Shown here in pieces: positions 57,002 through 64,000 of a DNA stretch of 64,000 nucleotides; the first letter of the stretch is position 1; each line of letters opens with the position of its first letter. The stretch covers positions 310,001 through 374,000 of the forward strand of contig NZ_QXTG01000001.1 of the NCBI RefSeq assembly GCF_003581425.1. Reading direction: 5' to 3'. Under the pieces are notes generated by a model, which did no database searches, was not told the DNA's origin, and saw only the letters and a program-made list of their open reading frames with translations. The position numbers were made by a program, and so were the translations under genes. The stretch is from Amnibacterium setariae. Lineage in GTDB: Bacteria > Actinomycetota > Actinomycetes > Actinomycetales > Microbacteriaceae.

Positions 57002-58456
57002 TCAGCGCTCGAGCCGCGGCCCATGCCCTGACGCTCGCGCATCCGCCGTGGGCGGATGCTGCGCGAGCAGCCGGGCGACGGCGATCATCGCCCCGCCCAG
57101 GACGGCGGGGACGCCGCCCCCGGGGTGGACGGACGCGCCCACGCGCCACAGCCACGGCCGCCGGCGGTCCGAGTAGGCCGGACGGTGGAAGGGGCCGCTC
57201 AGCCAGGGCGGTCGTGCCGCGCCGTACAGCGCACCGTGCGGTTCGCCGAACGAGCCGTAGTGGCGAGGGTCGAGCACGACCGCCTCGGCGAGGCCGTCCG
57301 TGAGCGGTCGCGCGAGGCCCATCGCGGCCGAGATGCGCTCGACCTCGCGGCGGACGAACGGGTGCTCGAGCGTGTACTCCTCGTCGTTCGCCGGCGCGGT
57401 CAGCAGGACGGCGAGGGTGCTCCGATCGTTCGGGTAGACCTCGCCCGCGCGGTAGGTGGTGACGAACGCCATCGTGTCGGCCGGTTCGTCGCCGGCCGCG
57501 AGACTGCGGTGCAGCGCCGCGGGGCGCCGCGGCAGCACGACGCTGTGCGACGCGATCTCGGCCGGCAGGTCCTGCTGCAGCACCCCGTGGATCGCGATCG
57601 CGGAGCAGGAGAGGGTGCGCGGCCTGCGCGGTGCCGGCCGGTCGAGCAGCCCGTCCAGACGGTCGGCGTCGAGCCCGCTGACGACCAGGTCGGCCGGGTG
57701 CTCGCCGGTCGTGCTCCGCACGCGCCCTCGCTCGATGCGCGTCACCTCCTCGCCGGTGCGCACCTCGACGCCTGCCGCCTCCGCGAGCCGCTGCAGCGCG
57801 AGCACGATCTCGTACACGCCGCCGCGGGGGACCCAGGCGCCGGTGGCCGCCATGATCGCCGGCATGCTCGCGTAGAGCGCGGGCGTGCGCTCGGGAGCGA
57901 CGCCCGCGTTCAGCGTGTGGATCGCGAGGATCTCGCGCAGGCCGTCGGGCAGCCACTGCAGCGAGTCGAGGTAGGCGCGGGTCGTCAGGCGGCTGCCGTA
58001 GGTGCGGAGCAGGCGGCGGACGGCCGGCAGCGCCGAGCGGGACAGCGGGTCGGCGAGCAGCAGCGCGGTGACGTCGTCCGCGAGCGGGGCGTGCTCGTCG
58101 CTGAAGCGGCGCCAGGCCGGGTACCAGGGGTGGTCCTCGGGCACGGGGAGGGAGACCTGCTCGCCCGCGAAGTAGTAGCGGCTCACCTCGGGCAGCCGGA
58201 TCAGGTCGAGCCGCCCCGCAGCGGCGATCGGGCGCCGTCCGGCGTCGAGCCGGCGCAGCAGCTCGTCCCACACCGCAGGGAAGGTGACGAGGGACGGCCC
58301 GCTGTCGATCCGCTCCCCGTCGAGCTCCAGCCGGCGGCTCTTGCCGCCGAGGACCTCGGCGGCCTCGAGCAGGACGACGCGGTGACCGGCCCGGGCGAGC
58401 AGTGCGGACGCGGCGAGGCCGCCGATCCCGCCGCCGACGACGACGACCCGGCTCAC
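57002..58456 (-). CDS. CrtI/CrtD-type carotenoid desaturase
   Basis: A 484-residue FAD enzyme of the phytoene/carotenoid desaturase family. N-terminal SRVVVVGGGIGGLAASALLARAGHRVVLLEAAEVLGGKSR is the dinucleotide fold; LRTYGSRLTTRAYLDSLQWLP, VPRGGVYEIVLALQRLAEAAGVEVRTGEEV and the C-terminal WRVGASVHPGGGVPAVLGGAMIAVARLL are hallmarks (V.PG.G.P...L.G). Whether it is the main phytoene desaturase or a 3,4-desaturase acting on a C50 intermediate cannot be decided; linkage to the elongase favours the latter. GTG start, 34 bp after the UbiA stop. Confidence 0.88.
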   Translation of the reverse strand: MSRVVVVGGGIGGLAASALLARAGHRVVLLEAAEVLGGKSRRLELDGERIDSGPSLVTFPAVWDELLRRLDAGRRPIAAAGRLDLIRLPEVSRYYFAGEQVSLPVPEDHPWYPAWRRFSDEHAPLADDVTALLLADPLSRSALPAVRRLLRTYGSRLTTRAYLDSLQWLPDGLREILAIHTLNAGVAPERTPALYASMPAIMAATGAWVPRGGVYEIVLALQRLAEAAGVEVRTGEEVTRIERGRVRSTTGEHPADLVVSGLDADRLDGLLDRPAPRRPRTLSCSAIAIHGVLQQDLPAEIASHSVVLPRRPAALHRSLAAGDEPADTMAFVTTYRAGEVYPNDRSTLAVLLTAPANDEEYTLEHPFVRREVERISAAMGLARPLTDGLAEAVVLDPRHYGSFGEPHGALYGAARPPWLSGPFHRPAYSDRRRPWLWRVGASVHPGGGVPAVLGGAMIAVARLLAQHPPTADARASGHGPRLER

Positions 58457-58490
58457 GGGCGACCTCCGGCGATCACGGCGCTGCGGCCGC

Positions 58491-59369
58491 TCACGGGTAG
58501 AGCCCCATGACGATCCCGAAGGTCAGCGGGGCGCCGGCGACGGAGCCCGCGATGTAGGGGAAGGCGACCGACAGGGGGTAGAGCCGATGCCCGGTCGCGG
58601 GCGTCGGACGGCGCAGCAGCCGGACCACGAGCGCGCCCGCGATCGCGAGGTTCACCGCCGCCACCGGCAGGCTGACGACCGCGAAGAGCCCCGTCGAGAC
58701 CAGCCACCACGCACCGCTCCACACCGCGGTGCCGCGCGGGCCGAGGCGCACCGCCGTCGTCGCGATGCCCGCCTCGCGGTCCTCCTCCACGTCCTGCACC
58801 GCGTCGAAGGCGTGCTTGGCGACGCTCCATGCGAGCAGCCCGGCGAGCGCCGGCCAGACCGGGGTCGCGCCGAGGGCGAGCGGCACGAAGAGGAGGGGGA
58901 GCGCGTAGGCCGCGTTGCTCAGCGAGTCGAGGAAGGGGCGGGTCTTGAACCGCAGCGGCGGGGCCGAGTAGAAGACGAACACCCCCGCGTAGAGCAGCAT
59001 CACGGCGACCGCGGCAGGCGGGAGCGCGACGAGGAAGTAGACGAGGAACGGCAGGTTGACGACCGCGACCGACCAGGCGATCGTGCGCACCTCGCGCGGC
59101 TCGATGCGCGCGCCCTCGATGGAGCCCTTGCGCGGGTTCAGCGCGTCGGTCTCCTGGTCGTACACGTCGTTGACGCCGTAGATCAGCAGGTTGAAGGGCA
59201 GCGTCAGCCAGAGGATCACCGGCAGGGCCTGCAGGTCGAAGAGCCGCCCGGTCAACCAGATGCCGACCAGGCCGGTGCCGATCGTGTTGATCCAGAGCAC
59301 GGGGCGCGAGATGTGGATCAGCCGCACGAGCCGCATCACCGGCGCGGCCGACGCCGCCGCCGCCGTCAT
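58491..59369 (-). CDS. UbiA prenyltransferase, lycopene-elongase type
   Basis: A 292-residue integral membrane prenyltransferase with about 8-9 TM helices. First Asp-rich motif IYGVNDVYDQETDALNPRKGSIEGA (Asp68, 71, 75), second DAVQDVEEDREAG (Asp189, 193, 197). The ISRPVLWINT start, NPRKG..EGA and YSAPPLRFKTRPFLDSL are characteristic of CrtEb/LyeJ-type elongases that add C5 units to lycopene to make C50 carotenoids. ATG 59369 chosen. It is in an operon with the desaturase and divergent from a glycosyltransferase. Confidence 0.88.
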   Translation of the reverse strand: MTAAAASAAPVMRLVRLIHISRPVLWINTIGTGLVGIWLTGRLFDLQALPVILWLTLPFNLLIYGVNDVYDQETDALNPRKGSIEGARIEPREVRTIAWSVAVVNLPFLVYFLVALPPAAVAVMLLYAGVFVFYSAPPLRFKTRPFLDSLSNAAYALPLLFVPLALGATPVWPALAGLLAWSVAKHAFDAVQDVEEDREAGIATTAVRLGPRGTAVWSGAWWLVSTGLFAVVSLPVAAVNLAIAGALVVRLLRRPTPATGHRLYPLSVAFPYIAGSVAGAPLTFGIVMGLYP

Positions 59370-59565
59370 CGCGACCGGCACGGCGGGTGCGGCGCCGTCG
59401 ACGTGGTCCACTGGGGCGGCATCCGGTAGGGCGTCACGGCCAGCTCCTCGAGGATCGGCCGGGATCGGGCTCCGCCGGCACCTCAGCCTGGCGCCTGCCG
59501 TCCGAGTGGACGCCCGGTTCCCAGGCGCACGGCGGTCCTTCGAGGTCGGGCCACAGACTGCGGGG

Positions 59566-60819
59566 GTGCGGATGATGCTGCTGACGGCCGGCACCCGGGG
59601 GGACGTCGAGCCGTTCGCGGCCCTCGCCCGGCGTGCCGCCGCTTCCGGCCACGAGGTCCGTCTCGGCGTCCCGGACGACTCCGGCGCGGAGCTGGCCGGG
59701 ATCGACGCGGTGAGCCTCGACCTGCGGTTCCAGGGCCTCGTCCCGGGACCGTCGACGCGGCCGTGGGCGGTGGTCCGAGCGCTGCGCGACGCGCGGCCCG
59801 GCCTGCGCCGCCTCTTCGCGGCCGGCGTGCGCGAGACGCTCGCGTTCGCGCCCGACGTGGTGGTGCACCACCCGCTCCTCCTGAGCGCGCCGCTGGTCGC
59901 CGACGCCCTCGGGATCCCGCGCGTGCTCGTCGAGCTGTCGCCGGTCGCCACCCCGACCGCCGCGTTCCCGGCGGCGGGCGGGCCCACCGCGACCCGGGAC
60001 CTGGGTCGCGCGAACCGGTGGACCTACGCCGTGCCGAGGGCCGGCGCGCGCCTGCTGCAGCCCGACGCCGCCCGCGCCGCGGCGCTGCTGCCGGGCGGGA
60101 CCGCGCCCGCTGCCCGCTCCTCGTCCCGGGCGGTCCTGATGGCGGTGAGCCCGCAGCTGCTGCCCCGGCCCGCGGACTGGCCGGAGCGGGTGCACCTCAC
60201 CGGCGCCTGGTTCGACGACGCCTCGAGCGAGGCCCTCGCGCCCGACGTGGCGGCGTTCCTGCGGGACGGACGCCACCTCGTCGCGTCGTTCGGGTCCATG
60301 GCCGGCGGCGACGCGGCGCGCAGGGCGCAGGTGGTCGTCGCAGCGGCGCGGGCGCACGGGCTGCGAGCGGTGCTGCTGACGGGCTGGGGCGGCATGGCGC
60401 TGCCGGAGGCGCTGCGGGCCCCGGACGTGCTCGCTCTGCGGTCGGCGCCGCTCCGCCCGCTGCTCGCCGCGGCGGACGTCGTGCTGCACCACGGCGGCGC
60501 CGGGACGACGCACGCGGTCGCGCGCGCGGGCGTGCCCTCCGTGGTCGTGCCGTTCGCCGCGGACCAGCCGTTCTGGGCCGGTCGCCTCCACCGGCTCGGC
60601 ATCTCGGCCGCGCCGGTGCCGCCGCGGCGGCTGCGCGTCGGCACCCTCGTGCCGGCGATCACCGACGCGCTCGGTCGCCGATCGAGGGCGGCCGTCGTCG
60701 CCGCCGCGATGCGGACCGAGGACGGCGTGGGGCGGGCCGTCGACGTGATCGCCGGTCTCGAACCCCTGCCCGAGGACCCGCGCGGCGCCGCTCCGCTGGG
60801 GTGGGCCGGAGCGCCCTGA
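59566..60819 (+). CDS. GT1 (MGT-type) glycosyltransferase
   Basis: A 417-residue GT-B enzyme. The N-terminus MLLTAGTRGDVEPFAALARRAAASGHEVRLGVPD and the nucleotide-sugar motif VLHHGGAGTTHAVARAGVPSVVVPFAADQPFWAGRLHRLG match sterol/antibiotic/carotenoid glucosyltransferases. GTG 59566 is 6 nt from CAGACT (59554-59559), so leaderless; ATG codons two and three codons later are alternatives. Divergent from the elongase gene, which makes C50-carotenoid glucosylation a reasonable role (inference). Confidence 0.88.
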   Translation: MRMMLLTAGTRGDVEPFAALARRAAASGHEVRLGVPDDSGAELAGIDAVSLDLRFQGLVPGPSTRPWAVVRALRDARPGLRRLFAAGVRETLAFAPDVVVHHPLLLSAPLVADALGIPRVLVELSPVATPTAAFPAAGGPTATRDLGRANRWTYAVPRAGARLLQPDAARAAALLPGGTAPAARSSSRAVLMAVSPQLLPRPADWPERVHLTGAWFDDASSEALAPDVAAFLRDGRHLVASFGSMAGGDAARRAQVVVAAARAHGLRAVLLTGWGGMALPEALRAPDVLALRSAPLRPLLAAADVVLHHGGAGTTHAVARAGVPSVVVPFAADQPFWAGRLHRLGISAAPVPPRRLRVGTLVPAITDALGRRSRAAVVAAAMRTEDGVGRAVDVIAGLEPLPEDPRGAAPLGWAGAP

Positions 60820-60884
60820 CCGCCCCGACCGGCGCCCGTGCCCGGGACGGCGCCCCCGTCACCGGCTCCTCCTGCTCTGGTCCG

Positions 60885-61079
60885 ATGACGGACGGGTCCG
60901 ACGGAGGCCTCCCCGTCTCCGGGCTCCACGAGCTGTTGGCGCAGGCCGCGGGGCGGCGGTCGATCCGCTACGCCTCGCTCGAGGCGGCGCGCGCCGATCC
61001 CGATGCGGCCGCACGGGCTGCGGCCGTGCTGGCCGGCGGAAGCGACGAGTCCGCGCCGGATCAGGGACGCGGCACCTGA
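60885..61079 (+). CDS. Small hypothetical protein (64 aa)
   Basis: The product is DGSDGGLPVSGLHELL and AQAAGRRSIRYASLEAARAD, then an Ala-rich stretch PDAAARAAAVLAGG. No domain recognised; no signal or TM. It starts 65 bp after the glycosyltransferase stop on the same strand, without an obvious ribosome site. Coding is plausible from composition only. Confidence 0.4.
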   Translation: MTDGSDGGLPVSGLHELLAQAAGRRSIRYASLEAARADPDAAARAAAVLAGGSDESAPDQGRGT

Positions 61080-61164
61080 GTCGAGGGGTCGACGTCCCGG
61101 AGACGGGTCCTCGCACCCGAGCGTCCGCGGGCCGTGACGGCCGGCCGGCGGTCGTGGGCGCGGA

Positions 61165-62037
61165 TCAGCCGACCGCGGCGACCAGGTCGGTGATGCGTCG
61201 CCAGGTCGCCGGATCGGTCAGGTCGAGGAACCGGGGCTGCATGAAGTACGCCGTGCCCTCCACGACCTCGAGGTCCCACGGCGTGCCCGTCGCCGCCGCG
61301 GCGGCCAGCGCGTCGACGAGCCGCGTCGACAGCGCGGCCATCGCCTCCTGCCCGGTCCCGGCCTGCAGGTAGAGCCGGTAGGAGCGGTCGAAGTCGGGCC
61401 GCTGCAGCACCACCTGGTCGAGCGCGCCGCGCGGCGCGTGCGAGCCGGTCGCGCGGCGGTGGCGGTCGTGCTCCATCGCGTCGATCACGAGCCGCGGGCC
61501 GGCACGGTCGAGGCGCACGACGACGAGGCCGACGCGGTACACCGACGTGCTGCGGGCGTCGCCGCCTCCGCTGGTGACCGAGTACCGGTGGTTGGCGACC
61601 TGGATCCGGTCGCCGGGGAAACGGATCCACTCCGTGCGCCGGCGCTGCTTCCCGCGGCGCAGCTGGACGGCGAGGTCGGCCGGCGCCGCGTACTCGGGGA
61701 CGAGCCGGAGTCCGTTGCGCGTCGCGAACCGGTCGAGCACCGCCCAGGTGCGCCACGAGCGACGGCTCGCGGCCGCGGTGCGGACGGCCGAGAGCGTGCC
61801 GACGAGGGCGACCAGCAGCGCGACGACGACCGTCCACGCGGGACGGCCGGTGGCCGCGACGACGACCAGCGCGACCAGCGCGACGAGCGCGGTCACCGCC
61901 GGTACGCCGACCCGGCGCAGCAGCGCGCCTGTGGAGGGCGCCTCGCCGCGAGCGACCGCGTCCCGCCGGTGCACCGACACCTCCTCGGCCGTGACCGGCT
62001 CGGTCAACGACGTGAGGTCCAGCACGGGTGCGCGCAC
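61165..62037 (-). CDS. Uncharacterised membrane protein with two TM helices
   Basis: A 290-residue protein: cytoplasmic N-terminus, two TM helices about residues 45-62 and 68-88 (LLVALVGTLSAVRTAAAS), then a large soluble domain with TWAVLDRFATRNGLRLVPEY, WIRFPGDRIQVANHRYSVTSGGG, VYRVGLVVVRLDRAGPRLVIDAMEHD and PDFDRSYRLYLQAG. I know no named family. GTG 62037 is 6 nt after TAACCT on the minus strand (62044-62049), so leaderless. Convergent with the small hypothetical gene. Confidence 0.75.
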   Translation of the reverse strand: MRAPVLDLTSLTEPVTAEEVSVHRRDAVARGEAPSTGALLRRVGVPAVTALVALVALVVVAATGRPAWTVVVALLVALVGTLSAVRTAAASRRSWRTWAVLDRFATRNGLRLVPEYAAPADLAVQLRRGKQRRRTEWIRFPGDRIQVANHRYSVTSGGGDARSTSVYRVGLVVVRLDRAGPRLVIDAMEHDRHRRATGSHAPRGALDQVVLQRPDFDRSYRLYLQAGTGQEAMAALSTRLVDALAAAAATGTPWDLEVVEGTAYFMQPRFLDLTDPATWRRITDLVAAVG

Positions 62038-62081
62038 GCGGTCAGGTTAGGGCGACCGCGTCGATGCAGCGCTCGAGCGCC

Positions 62082-62419
62082 TCAGTGCATGAGGCGCCGG
62101 ATCTCGACGGGGGAGAAGCGCGTCTCGGCGAGCATGCCGGCGATCTCGATCGCGCGGTCCTTCGATGCCACATCGACGACGTAGTAGCCGCCGACGACCT
62201 CGACGCCCTCCGTGAACGGCCCCGCATGGAGAGGGCCTCGCCCCGGTGCGTCCCGATCACCGTCGCGTCCTCGGGATCGAGCTCGTTGCCGTCGACCAGC
62301 TCGCCGGTCCGCCGCAGCTCGGCGAAGACCGCCCGGTGCGCGTCGTCGAACACGGACCCGTCCGCCTCCCACTGCTTCCGGGCGTCCTCGTCCGTCGAGA
62401 TCAGGATCATGTACTTCAT
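62082..62419 (-). pseudogene. YCII-family protein gene with a frameshift
   Basis: ATG 62419 (AAGGAG 6 nt upstream) opens MKYMILISTDEDARKQWEAD...ELDPEDATVIGTHRGEALS, the first half of a YCII/DGPF-type protein; the second half, HAGPFTEGVEVVGGYYVVDVASKDRAIEIAGMLAETRFSPVEIRRLMH, is in another frame. The switch lies at about 62225-62231 (CATGGAGAG on the plus strand) and is repaired by adding one base, giving the usual GPF.E..E..GGYY motif. Could be a true pseudogene or a sequence error. A full-length protein would be about 112 residues, cytoplasmic and of unknown substrate. Confidence 0.75.
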
Positions 62420-62521
62420 CGCGTGCTCCTTCTGTCGCGTCACCCCTACGACGGACGAGGACGCCCGACGAGGACAGTCGTGGCGATTCTCGGCTCGCAG
62501 CAGGCCTGGGCGGGACCGGGG

Positions 62522-63427
62522 TCAGAGCGGGTCGAAGGAGAAGGCGTACTCCGGCGGGATGCCGCGGTTCGCCGCGTCGAAGCGGCGGTTGAGCGCGGCC
62601 AGGCGGCCCGGGCGGATCGCGGCGTGGAGCAGGTACTGGTCGACCACCGCGACCACGAGCTCCCGCGGGTCGTCCGCCCGAGGGAACCGCGCGAGCGCCT
62701 CGAGCAGGTCGGGCGGCGGGTCCTTCGGGAGGAAGGCGAACGGGACGGTCTCGGTGCGGCCCTCGAGCGGGACGGCGATCGTGGAGGCGGTCCCGCGGTC
62801 GTCCGCCGCCAGCGTGACCACGACGTCCTCCGGGTCGACCTCGTGCCCGAGGGCGGCGAGGAGGGCTGCGGCGACCTCGGCGAGGAGGTCGACGTCGTAC
62901 TCGACGTGCACCGGTACGAAGACGAGTCGGCGCAGCGCGAGGACCCCGAGCTCCTGCAGCACGGCGAGCGAGCCGAGCGCGCCGTAGACGTCCACGGGGC
63001 GTCCGGGATCGGAGGCGTGGGCGGCCCGCCACATCTGCGGGACGTCGACCTCGCCGGCCCGGAGCAGCTCGACGTCCTGGAGTGCGGTGAGCGTCGTGGC
63101 GAGCACCTCGCGCTCCTCGGCCGACGGCTCGCCGACCTCCGCGTGCAGGTCGATGGACGGCTGCTCGCCCACGAGGACGGGACCGGGAGCCGCTCGGCCG
63201 GTCGCCGCGGCGGGGGCCCGCACCGACCGTTCCTTTCGCCGCCGGGTTCCCGACGCTGCGAGCGCCTCGCCCTTCCAGAGCGCGACGCAGCCGGCCGCGA
63301 CGAAGGCGATGCTCGCCACGAGGACCGCCCATCCCGTCGGACCGAGCGGCCGGAACAGCACGACGCTGAGGACCGCCGTCAGCGCGAAGAAGACGGTGGC
63401 GGCCACGAGGCCGCGTCGCGACGCCAT
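62522..63427 (-). CDS. Uncharacterised membrane-anchored protein
   Basis: A 301-residue protein: TM helices about residues 6-25 and 30-48 (RRGLVAATVFFALTAVLSVV; AVLVASIAFVAAGCVALWKG), a Lys/Arg-rich turn, then a soluble domain with LTALQDVELLRAGEVDVPQMWRAAHASDPGRPVDVYGALGSLAVLQELGVLAL, VHVEYDVDLLAEVAAALLAALGHEVDPEDVVV and RELVVAVVDQYLLHAAI. No family recognised. ATG 63427 with GGGGAGC upstream. Confidence 0.7.
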   Translation of the reverse strand: MASRRGLVAATVFFALTAVLSVVLFRPLGPTGWAVLVASIAFVAAGCVALWKGEALAASGTRRRKERSVRAPAAATGRAAPGPVLVGEQPSIDLHAEVGEPSAEEREVLATTLTALQDVELLRAGEVDVPQMWRAAHASDPGRPVDVYGALGSLAVLQELGVLALRRLVFVPVHVEYDVDLLAEVAAALLAALGHEVDPEDVVVTLAADDRGTASTIAVPLEGRTETVPFAFLPKDPPPDLLEALARFPRADDPRELVVAVVDQYLLHAAIRPGRLAALNRRFDAANRGIPPEYAFSFDPL

Positions 63428-64000
63428 GCCCGCTCCCCGCCCTCGACCGATCCAGGCGATCCTGCCGCACGGGCGGCCGAGGCTGCTGATGCGCCGAGGC
63501 GACTCGCGCGGGGCCGACATCGCGCTGGCCGAGATCGCGATGCCGGTCGTCCCAGCCGTAAGCGGTCGTGATCGGGTGCCTGCCCCGATTCGTCCCTCCT
63601 CGGTCTTGCCGAGGATCCGCGTGATCTCCTGCAGCGCCTCGGGGGAGACGTTGCCGAATTTGCGGGTGGCGTAGAGCCGAACTTCGCGCATCCGGACTTG
63701 CCGGAGGAACTCGAGTTGCTGCTCCAGCGCTTCCGGGGCCGGCCCGGCACGGTCAAGCAGGTAGGCGGGGTTGCGAGCGGTATACCTGGCATCGCTGTCA
63801 GGACAGATGGACGTCCTCGCCCGCGATCCGGATCCAATTGTTGCTGCTGTTGGTCAGACCGGGGCGGCCATGTTCGCTGTCGAATATGTCGGCGCCAAGG
63901 AGGAGGAGCGGCGGCGCAGGATCCGCCGGTGACGCATCCCCGTCTGGCAGCGATGCCGGGCTACCCGTTGCATCATCGGCGCGGGTAGCTTTGCCAGGAC
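63428..64000. other. Right-end region with uncertain coding content
   Basis: No gene can be assigned with confidence. On the minus strand a frame from about 63869 down to 63570 encodes a protein-like stretch (PAYLLDRAGPAPEALEQQLE, VRLYATRKFGNVSPEALQEI, TRILGKTEEGRIGAG) without a good start and running into the next gene's upstream region. On the plus strand ATG 63807 opens a 41-aa frame (MDVLARDPDPIVAAVGQTGA...EYVGAKEEERRRRIRR, stop 63930-63932) that is also open upstream. Codon use is less GC-biased (AAATTC, CAATTG, GAATATG) than in the rest of the window. Either an adjacent accessory element or decayed genes begin here. Confidence 0.4.

Overview
The window is very GC-rich actinobacterial chromosome. 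Gene content points to the family Microbacteriaceae: a purine operon set with the small PurS subunit, DUF3073 beside purM, F420-type nitroreductase, bacterial SCP protein, C50-carotenoid type UbiA prenyltransferase, and palindromic GGTCTCGAGGCTCGC repeats. I cannot fix the genus. No rRNA, tRNA, CRISPR array, insertion sequence or prophage was seen. A recurring feature is a TANNNT-like -10 box placed 6-8 nt before an ATG or GTG, which suggests that about 20 of the genes are transcribed as leaderless mRNAs; I used this to choose several starts.

Region 1 (0.4-13.2 kb) is de novo purine synthesis: purL, purQ-purS, purC-purD and purF on the minus strand and purM divergent from purF, interspersed with a nitroreductase, a two-domain VOC protein, an SCP protein, a hydrolase and a CDF metal exporter. 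Region 2 (13.2-29.8 kb) is mixed housekeeping: a flavin monooxygenase, a KimA-like APC transporter, a large RND exporter behind a TetR-type palindrome, a metallo-beta-lactamase, a DEAD-box helicase with a long Arg/Asp tail, RecQ, a GNAT, an aldo/keto reductase, an M18 aminopeptidase, PadR and CsbD. Region 3 (29.8-33.9 kb) is a complete siderophore-type ABC importer operon behind a perfect iron-regulator box.

Region 4 (34-47.2 kb) holds a GH13 enzyme, a secreted protein, a TetR/ketosynthase divergent pair with tandem operators, and a two-gene unit in which a microbial rhodopsin (DTE proton-pump signature, Schiff-base Lys present) is translationally coupled to an uncharacterised one-TM protein whose apparent start is a leaderless ATC codon. 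It is followed by an AraC regulator, DUF2382 and DUF4232 proteins, a lipoprotein deacetylase and a CDGSH / haem-oxygenase-like pair.

Region 5 (48.7-57 kb) is a run of five regulator/target modules, each with its own intergenic operator: ArsR-arsenate reductase (plus a 13-residue CC...CC peptide), TetR-SDR, TetR-MFS, SDR-like-MarR and TetR-SnoaL. Region 6 (57-60.8 kb) is carotenoid-related: CrtI/CrtD-type desaturase, lycopene-elongase-type UbiA protein and a divergent GT1 glycosyltransferase; crtE, crtB and a retinal-forming oxygenase are not in the window. The right end (61-64 kb) has uncharacterised membrane proteins, a frameshifted YCII gene and a compositionally different tail.
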